Shown here: one piece after another, positions 42,779 to 51,208 of the stretch
Layout: every line of letters starts with the position of its first letter
Position numbering within the stretch: the stretch's first letter is position 1
Assembly (NCBI RefSeq): GCF_000337575.1
Contig: NZ_AOIM01000002.1
Coordinates: 8,533 to 72,532, forward strand
Origin: Natrialba hulunbeirensis JCM 10989
GTDB lineage: Archaea > Halobacteriota > Halobacteria > Halobacteriales > Natrialbaceae
Direction of reading: 5' to 3'
DNA: 64,000 nt
Notes under the pieces: model-generated
Databases searched by the model: none
What the model saw: the letters and a program-made list of their open reading frames with translations, nothing else
What the model was told of the DNA's origin: nothing
Translations under genes and position numbers: made by a program

Positions 42779-43642
42779 CTACTCCCACCACGCGTTACGC
42801 TCAGGGAAGATGACCTCCGACCACCGAGTAAGCGCGATTGAACACCGACCGTTGTACCAGTTCTTCTTGACTGCGCGCATCCGTACCCGCTCACCCTCTC
42901 GAACGATGTTAGGCCGCGACCGCTTCCAAGAGGTCCACTTCGTCCTTCCACTGTCGTCTTCGATAAGGCCAACTTGTTCAATCTTGGGTGAACTAGGCTC
43001 CCACAGTTCGATCACACGCCCTTCAACGCTGACCTCGCCGCGATTGATCTCCTCGAGTTTCCCAATCGGTACGACCGTCCCTGCCTCGTGGAGTAGTTCC
43101 TCTTTCGTCTCCATCACGGCCTCGAACAACGCTGTACCCGCAAGGATGCGGCTAGCGATTCGCTTCGCGATAACCGCTCGACTGTAGCCACCTTGGACGT
43201 TGTCGGCCAACCGCTGTGCCTGCTGATTGACCTCTGCCAACTGATTGCGATCGAGTTGTTCTCGGGGATCGGTTCGGGATTCCGACCGGCGCTGTTCACG
43301 GCGCATCGCTTCGACTTCCTGCCGGGTTCGTCGTGCCCGTCCATTCTGTTGACCGAACTCGGCCTGGGCACTGATACGCTCGAGTTCTTCCTCTCTGGCA
43401 CGAATGCGCTCTTCCTGAGCCAGGGTCACGCCGTAGATCCGTTCATCATTCGTGTCGACGATCCCGTCAGGGTGGTTCGCATCCACCTTCGCCTGAATCT
43501 CCATCTCGACCGTCGCCCGGAACTCCGGGGTTTCGTCGACAATGTATTCTGCATCGGGATCGCGCTCCACTCGAGTGCCTGCCTGTTCGTATGCCTGTTC
43601 ATCGACCGAAACGACCTTACTAGCTGAATTCTTAGTAGACAT
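42779..43642 (-). CDS. RPA-like OB-fold DNA-binding protein
   Basis: 287 residues from ATG 43642. N-terminal half is charged and coiled (EERIRAREEELERISAQAEF, RRTRQEVEAMRREQRR). The C-terminal half has GTVVPIGKLEEINRGEVSVE, VIELWEPSSPKIEQVGLIED, DSGRTKWTSWKRS and VRMRAVKKNWYNGRCSIAL, a complete OB-fold in the haloarchaeal RPA manner (SGxxKxTxW). Binds single-stranded DNA; useful in plasmid replication or transfer. Upstream lies a strand-biased GC-rich tract. Confidence 0.7.
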   Translation of the reverse strand: MSTKNSASKVVSVDEQAYEQAGTRVERDPDAEYIVDETPEFRATVEMEIQAKVDANHPDGIVDTNDERIYGVTLAQEERIRAREEELERISAQAEFGQQNGRARRTRQEVEAMRREQRRSESRTDPREQLDRNQLAEVNQQAQRLADNVQGGYSRAVIAKRIASRILAGTALFEAVMETKEELLHEAGTVVPIGKLEEINRGEVSVEGRVIELWEPSSPKIEQVGLIEDDSGRTKWTSWKRSRPNIVREGERVRMRAVKKNWYNGRCSIALTRWSEVIFPERNAWWE

Positions 43643-43734
43643 CGTTGTTACACCGAAGGCGCTCACTCGGCGTCTTCTTCTGACACCACGACTCTCCAGC
43701 CGTGGCTCTCGACGTCGACCGACTCATCCAACAT

Positions 43735-44150
43735 GTGCGCTCTCGCTCGCGCCTTCGCTCGCGTCCCTGTAGGGCGCGAGCGAGAGCGCCTCTGGAGAAC
43801 ATTCAACCAGCACCGCGCGTCGTTCTGCCGAGCGGAGTGAGGCAGAACTCGAGGCGCAAACGGAGTGAGCGACTCGGCGACCCGCCCGGAGCGAGCGGCC
43901 AGCACACAAGCCGGTTTTGTGTCCGTCGAGCGAGCATCGGAGCGAGTGAGACGCAACCGAAAGCGCGCTTGGTGCTGGCGTCGAAACCAGATGCCCGGCA
44001 GGAACCGCACCGACTGGAGCGGAAGCCCGCCCGGAATGGTCGGTCGCGAGCGAAGCGAGGCGCGACCATTGGGGAGCGCCTCGAGGCGAACGGTGAACGG
44101 AGTGAACCGTGAGCAAGCGGAGGGCGGCAGCGACGAGCGGGGCGAGCCGT
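43735..44150. repeat. strand-biased GAGCGA-rich low-complexity tract
   Basis: Dense short words GAGCGA, GCGAGC, GGAGCG on the plus strand (and CTCGCT before about 43785). Several overlapping long frames on both strands read Arg/Ala/Ser-rich, non-acidic proteins quite unlike the others here, so I treat them as artefacts of composition. Possibly an untranslated structured region or regional repeat expansion next to the RPA-like gene. Confidence 0.55.
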
Positions 44151-44272
44151 AAACGTAGAACAGTCAACCGGTTCAGACAGCCCCAATCAAACCACGTGGG
44201 TGAGATTAAAAGGGGCTGACGCGCTTGGGGAACCCCGACGACATCCTCGCGAACGAAGTGATTGAGGGGTCA

Positions 44273-44402
44273 GCGAGACGCACAGCGTCTCGCAGAGCAA
44301 GCACCGCAACTGTGTGAGGAGCGTGGTTCGGAAGACGCGATGCGTCTTCCGTCATCACGAGAGAGCGACGCTCTCTGGAACGACAGCGAGTCGCAGGACT
44401 CG
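44273..44402. repeat. array of four short perfect hairpins
   Basis: GCGAGACGC-ACA-GCGTCTCGC (44273-44293), CGGAAGACGC-GAT-GCGTCTTCCG (44329-44351), AGAGAGCG-A-CGCTCTCT (44360-44376), CGAGTC-GCAG-GACTCG (44387-44402). Stems 6-10 bp, loops 1-4 nt, spacing 10-36 bases. No coding frame with acidic composition covers it. Could be a structured RNA, REP-like element or protein-binding array. Confidence 0.6.
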
Positions 44403-44728
44403 AGCACGTCAGGGACTTTCAGTGGCTACGTGTTGGTTTTACCTTGTTAGTAGGTCGTAGCACGATCTCTTTATTCAGAATATCCTGGGAATGAATCGGG
44501 TGAGCGGTAACTATGTGTGTGTACTGACACTTGACGTTCTACCAGCTACAATAGATGTTCTCGGTGTCGTGCAAGATACAGAGCGCGAGTCGATCGACGA
44601 GGAAATAAATCCGAGCAAAAGAGAACGACGGCGTGAGGCCGAGTACGATTGACGAATAATTGGCACGTGCGAACTGATAATAGACGTACTCCACGAAGAA
44701 CAGGACTCATGAAAACTGGAGGGTGTCA
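44403..44728. other. gap, no gene recognised
   Basis: 326 bases of average composition. Contains ACCTTGTTAG and TCTTTATTCAG AT-rich parts. No convincing frame. Confidence 0.3.
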
Positions 44729-45148
44729 CTACCGACGCCCGTATCCTCCCCGACCGCCGCGTCGACTATTCGATAAAAAATGCTTGATGACTGGCATCCA
44801 CCGCCAAAACTTCGATCCGACAACGATGAAGCCTGCACCGAGGAGTATGAAAACAAGTCCGGTCGTCGGATCAACGAACAGGAGACGGAGTCCACCGAGT
44901 TCGAAGATGAACCCAATGAATCCGAGCGGCCCCGCTGCTGCGACAACGAAAAGGAGACCGCCTATTGTGATGAGGGCGGGGTATGCTTGGATGAACGCTA
45001 AGAGGGCGTTTACCGACGTGTCGTCTGGAGTGGCTGGTGATTCGGACATCACTTCGCCAACGAGGGCGAGCGCACCGGCGATGATGGAGACGGCGAGGCC
45101 TTCGAAGTTACCAGCCACGCGTTGGTTGTAGTCTTGAGCGAGGGACAT
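44729..45148 (-). CDS. small integral membrane protein, Gly/Arg-rich tail
   Basis: 139 residues. Three or four spans: FEGLAVSIIAGALALVGEVM, LITIGGLLFVVAAAGPLGFI, GLVFILLGAGFIVVGSKFW. The tail SRRGGRGGYGRR is basic and could face nucleic acid or the membrane surface. First codon ATG with LAQDYNQRVAGNF before the first span. No family. Divergent region of 300 bp follows. Confidence 0.6.
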   Translation of the reverse strand: MSLAQDYNQRVAGNFEGLAVSIIAGALALVGEVMSESPATPDDTSVNALLAFIQAYPALITIGGLLFVVAAAGPLGFIGFIFELGGLRLLFVDPTTGLVFILLGAGFIVVGSKFWRWMPVIKHFLSNSRRGGRGGYGRR

Positions 45149-45449
45149 TCCTGTTGTTCTACAACTTCTGACTTATTGAATTCCGGGGTGGGTAAAATTC
45201 GAGCTCGTTCGTGCTGTTGGAAGTGGGAGAACACAATGTGGACTACTGATGAAATGATCGACTTATTCTCTATATTCAGCAGATCGTTTCTGACGCCTAT
45301 CAAAGAGGTGGGTAGCTGCTCTGGCAACTGTACTTCCTGTACTGACCGCGAGTGTCACACTTCATTCTAAATGCAGATACCATACTACCAACTACGCCTA
45401 ACATAAAAGCTGAAATTCACGTAGTGCTGAATTGAAATCGTCCTCCACA

Positions 45450-47099
45450 ATGCGTGTCTCCTACCAACATGCGAACGTTCACAGCGGTAACGAATCGACG
45501 CTCTTGCGCTTCACCACTGAGGATGGCACGCGTGCGTGTGTTCTCGTCGATGCTGGCGACGGTGTCGACGTCGAATCCATGCTCGGTGACGACGAGTATC
45601 TGAACGCGATTTTGCTCACTCACGCCCACATCGATCACTACCGAACACTCGCGGGAAACGTTCACCACAGCGCTTCTATTCACACCTCACCTGCAACGGC
45701 GACAGTCCTCGAGCAGGCGTTACCTGAAGCCCAGAAGGACAACGACCTCGGCGATATCTCAGTTGCGCTCGACGCTCTCGAACCGATCGACGACTGGACA
45801 TCGATCCTCCCCACACTCGAGGTTCGACCGATTGCAGTTGGACACACCCCTGGTGCTGCCGGATTCATACTCAGATTTCGTGACGAGAACTCGAGTGACG
45901 GCCCCCTCACTGGCGAACAGCATATCCTCGTCACCGGCGATTTCACAACTCGACCGTGTGCCGGGTTTCCGGGCCTCGAGACCACGTATCCGTTCGATAT
46001 CGACTGTGTGTTGCTAAATGTCTCAAGCGACGATTCGTACACGGCCGCACTTAACGAGTCACTCGAGACAGTGCTCGAGCGTGCGTTCGCCGGTTCACAG
46101 GTCGTGATCGCAACGAGCTCGCTCACCGGCGTCCACTACGCGACGCTCCTCGCCCACGTTGCAACAGCACTCGAGCGCGAGTTACCGATTACCATCGTCG
46201 GGCAGGCTGCCAAACTGTACAACGCACTCGAGTACGACGAGCCATCAGTCACACCTGTTGAAGTGTTCGAACGACCTTCGGAGGTACTCGAGAACGGTGG
46301 TGTGACGATTACAGGCCCGGAGTCGGCGACGACTGGAAGTTCTCGGCGACTGCTCGAAACAATTGGCGACGATCCAGGAGCGCTGTTTCTCCAACTCGCG
46401 ACAGGAAACGGTGACGGCATCCCGAATACTCAGTGTACGACGCAATCGGTTCGGCTATGCAATCATCCCACACTCGAGACGATCGACGACATCGTCCGCT
46501 CACTCGCTCCGACCGAGGTCGTGATCAAACACGCGAGAGGCGATACGCTCAACCGGTTTCAACGCCGCTACGATCGGTGTTTCACCTGGGGGACGAACGA
46601 CCAGGACGTTCACCGACTCTACGAAGATGGACGCTGGAACGCCCCCGGGTGGATCGCGGACACGACTGCGAGACGGATTCGCAGACGCCACTGGGAGGCG
46701 GTACAGGAACAGTCTCTCGAGACTGATACCACGCTGGATAGCAACCGTGGCGAATCGATCAATCTCGAGGCTGAAGGCGTCAACCTCGACGTCCTCGAGG
46801 AAACGTTTGCACGGACTGCGGCAGATCCATATGCGTCGACGGACTCCGATGGTGTGACAGCTGACACTGAGACCCTTCCTACAGAAACCGAATCACCTGA
46901 AGAAGAGTCGCTTGAGGCGGAGCTCCTCGCTCGACTCGATGCGATCGACGCGAAACTCGAGTGTTCCGAGGACACAGTCAGGGCTCGCGTGTTAAGTGGG
47001 GAAGAAGGCGATCACTTTCTGCACCTTCTGGATCCGACGGAACTCGAACCTGGGGAGATTATCGAAATAACGCTCAAGACAGATCCACACAGCGAGTAG
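45450..47099 (+). CDS. metallo-beta-lactamase-fold hydrolase (nuclease-like)
   Basis: 549 residues from ATG 45450; an ATG six codons earlier is possible. MBL motifs: ILLTHAHIDHYRTL (HxHxDH), AVGHTPGAAGFILR (second His), LVTGDFTT (metal-bridging Asp), and a later IKHARGD resembling a beta-CASP motif. Then an acidic linker and a short C-terminal module (LDAIDAKLECSEDTVRARVL, LDPTELEPGEIIEITL). This could be an RNA/DNA exonuclease of beta-CASP type or another hydrolase. That C-terminal module recurs in a deleted copy at 49042-49215. Confidence 0.7.
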   Translation: MRVSYQHANVHSGNESTLLRFTTEDGTRACVLVDAGDGVDVESMLGDDEYLNAILLTHAHIDHYRTLAGNVHHSASIHTSPATATVLEQALPEAQKDNDLGDISVALDALEPIDDWTSILPTLEVRPIAVGHTPGAAGFILRFRDENSSDGPLTGEQHILVTGDFTTRPCAGFPGLETTYPFDIDCVLLNVSSDDSYTAALNESLETVLERAFAGSQVVIATSSLTGVHYATLLAHVATALERELPITIVGQAAKLYNALEYDEPSVTPVEVFERPSEVLENGGVTITGPESATTGSSRRLLETIGDDPGALFLQLATGNGDGIPNTQCTTQSVRLCNHPTLETIDDIVRSLAPTEVVIKHARGDTLNRFQRRYDRCFTWGTNDQDVHRLYEDGRWNAPGWIADTTARRIRRRHWEAVQEQSLETDTTLDSNRGESINLEAEGVNLDVLEETFARTAADPYASTDSDGVTADTETLPTETESPEEESLEAELLARLDAIDAKLECSEDTVRARVLSGEEGDHFLHLLDPTELEPGEIIEITLKTDPHSE

Positions 47100-47141
47100 C
47101 CGAAAAGCGGATCATATCGGAGGGGTTTCCAATCGACTGAC

Positions 47142-47579
47142 CTAGACACCATCCTCACGAAATCGGACTAAATCGACATCGATCGGAAGTGCCTCAAAGT
47201 CGTCATCAGCACCGGCGATGAGTGTTGCATCCCTCTCGTGGGCGAGTGCAACGCCATGAGCATCCGCGAACGAAATGTGACCATCCGCCTTCACTTCCGC
47301 GGCAAGTCGCCAGTCAGCTCGTTCGATGTGAATTCCCCACCGCTCGAGCGCACGGAGATCGCGATCGGCAGTCCGAAGTGAGTCTGTCGTGGGTTTGTCG
47401 TCGACTCCTTCAAAGCGTGCAACCAGATAGAGTACTTCACCAGCGTTGGTCTCTGCCAGCAGCCCTTCGACATCCCCGTCACGAACGTCTCGAAGATACT
47501 CTTCGACGACGCTCCGACCTGGCTCGTCGTAGAGATATGCGATGATCGCTTCGGTGTCAAAGACGTACTGGTCGCTCAT
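47142..47579 (-). CDS. vapC: PIN-domain ribonuclease toxin (VapC family)
   Basis: 145 residues. YVFDTEAIIAYLYDEPG supplies the first Asp; LLAETNAGEVLYLV the Glu; HISFADAHGVALAHERD the third and fourth acids; then TLIAGADDDFEAL. Classic VapC layout. Start ATG 47579 overlaps the stop of the upstream AbrB-type antitoxin by 4 bases (ATGA). Predicted RNA-cleaving toxin for plasmid stability. Confidence 0.85.
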   Translation of the reverse strand: MSDQYVFDTEAIIAYLYDEPGRSVVEEYLRDVRDGDVEGLLAETNAGEVLYLVARFEGVDDKPTTDSLRTADRDLRALERWGIHIERADWRLAAEVKADGHISFADAHGVALAHERDATLIAGADDDFEALPIDVDLVRFREDGV

Positions 47580-47881
47580 TCATCCTCCGAGTCAGCCGGT
47601 CGGAGTCGGTCAGCACGGGCTTCTTCACGCTGCCGTTCCTCGTGTTTCAGTTCGCGAACCCGCTCGAGCACCTCGCCGCGGTTGCGGTCGGTGTCGGCGT
47701 GAATCCCACCTAACTCTTCGAGTGACGGGATTGGTTCGACGATGATCCGCTCGTCTTCCTCGTAAATGAACACCTCGCCAGGGGTGTCAATCCCGAACCT
47801 CTCTCGGAGCGTCTTCGGGATCGTTGCCTGTCCCTTCTGCGAGACGCGTACTACCTCTGGGTCTCGAGTACTACTCGACAT
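47576..47881 (-). CDS. vapB: AbrB/SpoVT-fold antitoxin (VapB type)
   Basis: 101 residues. VVRVSQKGQATIPKTLRERF then VFIYEEDERIIVEPIPS is the swapped-hairpin AbrB DNA-binding domain. The C-terminal Glu/Arg-rich helix (ERVRELKHEERQREEARADR) would wrap the toxin. First gene of the operon, likely autorepressed. Its promoter lies in the 69-bp gap to the regulator gene at 47951. Confidence 0.85.
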   Translation of the reverse strand: MSSSTRDPEVVRVSQKGQATIPKTLRERFGIDTPGEVFIYEEDERIIVEPIPSLEELGGIHADTDRNRGEVLERVRELKHEERQREEARADRLRPADSEDE

Positions 47882-47950
47882 GTTATGTTGTACTATGGCC
47901 TCAGGGTACTACTAACTGTCGGTGAAAACCTCCCGGCTCATCCAATGTCC

Positions 47951-48703
47951 TCACTCGGGAGAATCTGACTCTGCTGGGGCGCCATCTACCTCGTCAAGGG
48001 AAGAAAGATCCATCTGATCGTGGACATCCGGAAACAGATGCTTGAAGAAGGGATCATGCGTCCGGCCAACAGTCAGCGCTGGCTCGAGTGCGTAGATAAT
48101 CATCATCGCTTCGGTGTCGCGAACGTCAATATCGGTCGCGACCCTTCGTTGGGTCGTCTTTCCTGCAAAGTGAAGCCCTGCACCCCGTAACGCAGCGATG
48201 AGCTTCCCGGCACCATACCGATCCATGAAGTACTCGACGTCCTCGTCAACTTCCTGGAGCGCAAGTGCGTGCAGGACCGTCGGCGTGATGACGATGGGGA
48301 CGTACTGCTCAACGATGATGATCGGATCGGCCGTCAATTGCTGCGGACGTGTCGAGTCATCTCGATCGACGAGACCGAGGTCGACCAGTTGGTCGACGTA
48401 TTCGTAGGTCGTCGATTTCGATAGCTCGAGACCGTCCATAATCTCCGGCGGCGAAACAGGCCCCCAATAGCAGACGTAGACATACACACGAGCGAGTGCT
48501 GGCTGATTGAGGAGCTGAACAACTGTCTCGAGGCGAGGTGCGTTCTGGGCAAGCGCTGCCGGGTCGAGCGTCTCTTCGTCCATGATGTCTGTCGGTGGTG
48601 GGTCCAACGCGTCGATTCCACCATCGGGACGAATGCGATCCGTATTGGTCATACTCGTTTGTTCGAAGTCCATGTACTTCAGACTACCGCCGATTCTTCT
48701 CAC
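47951..48703 (-). CDS. winged-helix transcriptional regulator
   Basis: 250 residues from GTG 48703, which overlaps the previous stop; ATG 48673 gives 240. Central winged helix: ARVYVYVCYWGPVSPPEIMD, LELSKSTTYEYVDQLVDLGL, VDRDDSTRPQQL. Flanked by an acidic N-terminus and a C-terminal ligand or dimer domain (AALRGAGLHFAGKTTQRRVA, DTEAMMIIYALE). Same architecture as many haloarchaeal DUF7437-like regulators. Coupled with the 94-residue gene before it. Confidence 0.75.
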   Translation of the reverse strand: MRRIGGSLKYMDFEQTSMTNTDRIRPDGGIDALDPPPTDIMDEETLDPAALAQNAPRLETVVQLLNQPALARVYVYVCYWGPVSPPEIMDGLELSKSTTYEYVDQLVDLGLVDRDDSTRPQQLTADPIIIVEQYVPIVITPTVLHALALQEVDEDVEYFMDRYGAGKLIAALRGAGLHFAGKTTQRRVATDIDVRDTEAMMIIYALEPALTVGRTHDPFFKHLFPDVHDQMDLSSLDEVDGAPAESDSPE

Positions 48704-48984
48704 GAGGTCAACTCGAGCTTCCTAACGGAGCTTTGGAGGCGGATGGCAAGCTGAAGCGCTTCCCGCATCTGGATATTGGACTCCCATTCGTCGATAGTTT
48801 CGAGGCCCTCACTTCGATCGCTGGACGACAGATCCTCACATCCAATACTCCGGCGAAGTTCTTCGAGTGACTCGATGTCGTACATTTGGGACGAGAAGTT
48901 GAGGAACGCCGTCGGCTTCCCAAGCTGTACGATTTCGAAGCGCTTCTGACTCACTGCTAACTGGTTGTGATCTCTGAGACCCAT
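48700..48984 (-). CDS. 94-residue partner of winged-helix regulator
   Basis: MGLRDHNQLAVSQKRFEIVQ, FLNFSSQMYDIESLEELRRS, IDEWESNIQMREALQLAIRL. Helical, no cysteine cluster; overlaps the regulator start by 4 bases. Might be a cofactor or small sensor. I know no family for it. Confidence 0.55.
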   Translation of the reverse strand: MGLRDHNQLAVSQKRFEIVQLGKPTAFLNFSSQMYDIESLEELRRSIGCEDLSSSDRSEGLETIDEWESNIQMREALQLAIRLQSSVRKLELTS

Positions 48985-49041
48985 GGTTCAGAGGGAGAAT
49001 TCTATAACTCCCTCGCCCCTCAGGGAGCAAAAAACACCAGT

Positions 49042-49215
49042 TACCCCACACTCGAGACGATTGACGCGAAACTCGAGTGTTCCGAGGAGACAATTAGCGC
49101 TCGTGTGCTGAGTGGCGGAGAGGATGAGCAGTTTCTCCAACTGCTGGATCCGACAGAACTCGAAGCAGGGGAGGTCATTGAATTATCGATTAAACCAGAT
49201 TCGCGCAAGGAATGA
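49042..49215 (+). pseudogene. internally deleted copy of the MBL gene 3' end
   Basis: Encodes YPTLETIDAKLECSEETISA, then FLQLLDPTELEAGEVIELSI and KPDSRKE. In the intact gene HPTLETID (about 46465-46489) and AIDAKLECSED (about 46945) lie about 465 bases apart; here they are fused in frame. Both places share CGATCGACG, so a deletion by short homology is likely. An open frame extends upstream to 48967, with unrelated sequence. Not expected to be functional alone, though the small C-terminal module could fold. Confidence 0.7.
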
Positions 49216-49302
49216 CACCCCCATAACCGCATAGAAGAGCACTTCTGTGTTGAATATAAGGGAGAAATAAGAGTTCGTTCCAAACAGGGACCGCGATCTG
49301 AC

Positions 49303-49437
49303 CTACTCAGAAAACAGATCCTGTGCTCGCCGGTAAATCGGCGATTCAAGCCAGTCACGAGTTTCTGCCAGTGTTTCTACCCTGCTCTTTACCTCTCTTT
49401 CAGTGAGCCGGTTCCGTTTGACCAATGCTTTCAGCAT
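49303..49437 (-). CDS. 44-residue helical protein
   Basis: MLKALVKRNRLTEREVKSRV then ETLAETRDWLESPIYRRAQD and LFSE. From ATG 49437; the longer open frame includes promoter-like bases. Helical, charged, no motif. A CCCC/GGGG element lies about 30-60 bases upstream. Confidence 0.4.
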   Translation of the reverse strand: MLKALVKRNRLTEREVKSRVETLAETRDWLESPIYRRAQDLFSE

Positions 49438-49464
49438 AGGCTGTCGCACCGGGTATGTTCGATT

Positions 49465-49498
49465 CCCCCGTACTCCCTCCCGGGGGGTCAAAAAACTA
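49465..49498 (-). promoter_or_regulatory. CCCC/GGGG promoter-like element
   Basis: Minus strand: AGTTTTTTGACCCCCCGGGA followed by GGGAGTACGGGGG. T-rich box then C/G blocks as at 22872, 24723 and 39771, but less exact. Confidence 0.35.
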
Positions 49499-49521
49499 TT
49501 CCCAGCTGTTACCCTCTGGCG

Positions 49522-50937
49522 TTACTGGTCTGCTTTACTCTCAAGAACAGCAACGATATCGGATAGATCGAAGAGACGAAGATCATCACGCTCGTCTGCA
49601 GCTTCCTCAACCGAGCGTTTGAACCCAGAGCGGCTGAATAGGGCGAGTTCATACGTCGGCTCACCGCCTGTGGTGGGCGTCCAGTCGATGTGCTCCACGT
49701 CGTCTTCGAGGTCAGCGAGTACATCGTAACCGAGGGGAGTGCTGGTGAATTTCGCTTCGCCAGCGATCAGCGTTGACTCGTCAGTTGGTGCGACGACATC
49801 GACCTCTCGGCCCTTGTACCACCACTGGCTTGGCACCTGTGTGAGCTGGTAGTCTGCATAGAGCGCCGGCACCGCCTGGTGACAGAGTGATTCGAACGTT
49901 TCACTGACGAAGTCGGGCAATTCCGGTTCGATGAGATCCGCGTAGGCGTTCTCGCCGTAGAGTTCGTACTGTCCCCCGCGGCCATAGAGATAGCGAAAGT
50001 AAAACCGGAACACTGGATCCCGGATCTGGTATCGAGTCCGCTTGCTGCGTGCCGGGTCGGCGAGTGCTGGATGGTGTTTCTCGATGATCTGGAGGGTTTC
50101 CAGCCGGTCGAAGTAGTACGACGTGTTGGTGCTCTCGATGCCGGCTCCCTGGGCGATCTCGTTTCGACTGCGGTTCCCGCTGGCCATCGATTCCAGTACG
50201 GAGAAATACGTGTTCACCTCGTTGAGCTCCATCTGGAGGACGGTTTCGGGCTCGTCGTGGAGTGGGCCATCCGGGTCACACAACAGCCGCGTGATGTTCT
50301 CTCCGAGGCTCTGTGATGGATCGAGAGGGCTGAGATATCGGGGTGTGCCGCCGAAGACGCCATAGACGAACACTCGTTCTTCGGGATCGTACGTCGGCAC
50401 GAACTCTTGGATGGAACGAAACGGCAGCTGGGTGAGTTCGAGGCGGCCATTCGGTGTCTGGGATACCCGGCCGTAGAGTGGCGCACCGCCATCGAGGACG
50501 TGGGTATGAATCATGCCGATTGCAGAGCCTGTGAGTACGAGCGTCGCCTGACTCTCGTCGACAGCAGTATCCCACAGGTGTTGAATGACCGACGGAAGCC
50601 CCTCGTTCGATTCAATGAGGTACGGGAATTCGTCGATGACGATGATGGCGTCTCTGTCGGTGAGGTACGTTAAGAGCGGTTCCCATTCCTCTTTGACGGC
50701 TGTGATGTCTGGATAGGTCGTCGCTGCTGCCTCGACGAATCGCCTGAGCTGTGTCGTCGCTGTTCCTTGGACTGCCTGATAGTATACGGCATCGTCGCGG
50801 TCGGCAATCGATTGGCGGACGAGTTCGCTCTTGCCGATCTGGCGGCGCCCATAGATAATTGCGAGTTCTGCAGCGTCACTCTCATAGAGGGCCTGCAACC
50901 GATCGAGTTCATCGATACGATTGACGAACTGGTCCAT
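49522..50937 (-). CDS. archaeal ATPase with C-terminal DUF234 nuclease-like domain, paralog 2
   Basis: 471 residues, collinear with the protein at 18508-19890: MDQFVNRIDELDRLQALYES, Walker A IYGRRQIGKSEL, Walker B IIVIDEFPYLIES, middle winged helix SRNEIAQGAGIESTNTSYYF, C-terminal REVDVVAPTDEST and LIAGEAKFTSTPLGYDVLAD with Asp and ExK. Two 13-bp palindromes sit 50-77 bases upstream of its ATG, nearly the same place as the single palindrome of the paralog. Possible role in defence or element stability; unknown. Confidence 0.75.
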   Translation of the reverse strand: MDQFVNRIDELDRLQALYESDAAELAIIYGRRQIGKSELVRQSIADRDDAVYYQAVQGTATTQLRRFVEAAATTYPDITAVKEEWEPLLTYLTDRDAIIVIDEFPYLIESNEGLPSVIQHLWDTAVDESQATLVLTGSAIGMIHTHVLDGGAPLYGRVSQTPNGRLELTQLPFRSIQEFVPTYDPEERVFVYGVFGGTPRYLSPLDPSQSLGENITRLLCDPDGPLHDEPETVLQMELNEVNTYFSVLESMASGNRSRNEIAQGAGIESTNTSYYFDRLETLQIIEKHHPALADPARSKRTRYQIRDPVFRFYFRYLYGRGGQYELYGENAYADLIEPELPDFVSETFESLCHQAVPALYADYQLTQVPSQWWYKGREVDVVAPTDESTLIAGEAKFTSTPLGYDVLADLEDDVEHIDWTPTTGGEPTYELALFSRSGFKRSVEEAADERDDLRLFDLSDIVAVLESKADQ

Positions 50938-50986
50938 ACTCCCAGTCGTGGTGGGAGATACATACGCGTTCCGAATTTAGGAGCAA

Positions 50987-51014
50987 GACTATAATAGTCT
51001 GAACTATAATAGTT
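50987..51014. promoter_or_regulatory. tandem 13-bp palindromes upstream of ATPase paralog 2
   Basis: GACTAT-A-ATAGTC (50987-50999) and AACTAT-A-ATAGTT (51002-51014), each a perfect dyad with one central base, repeat distance 15. Likely operator pair, 50-77 bases before ATG 50937. The rest of 51015-51208 shows no gene. Confidence 0.55.
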
Positions 51015-51208
51015 TAAGCTCTAATTTAGCGGGCCAACGATTCGAGCTACCACCCACTAAGGCTCCGGCAGACGTTTCCGAATGTCCCGTCAGTCCCCTT
51101 GTGAGCGGGTTTCGTTGGCCTGCTGTTCAAGCCGACGGAGGATCTAAACGCATCCCCGGTTTGCATTCTACTGACATCCTCCGACCAACCAACCAACCTA
51201 AACAGGGA

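Noticed and set aside
43702-44190. Several 95-147 codon ORFs on both strands
   Set aside because: Arg/Ala/Ser-rich translations of a skewed GAGCGA tract, overlapping each other in several frames and lacking the acidic bias of real genes here.
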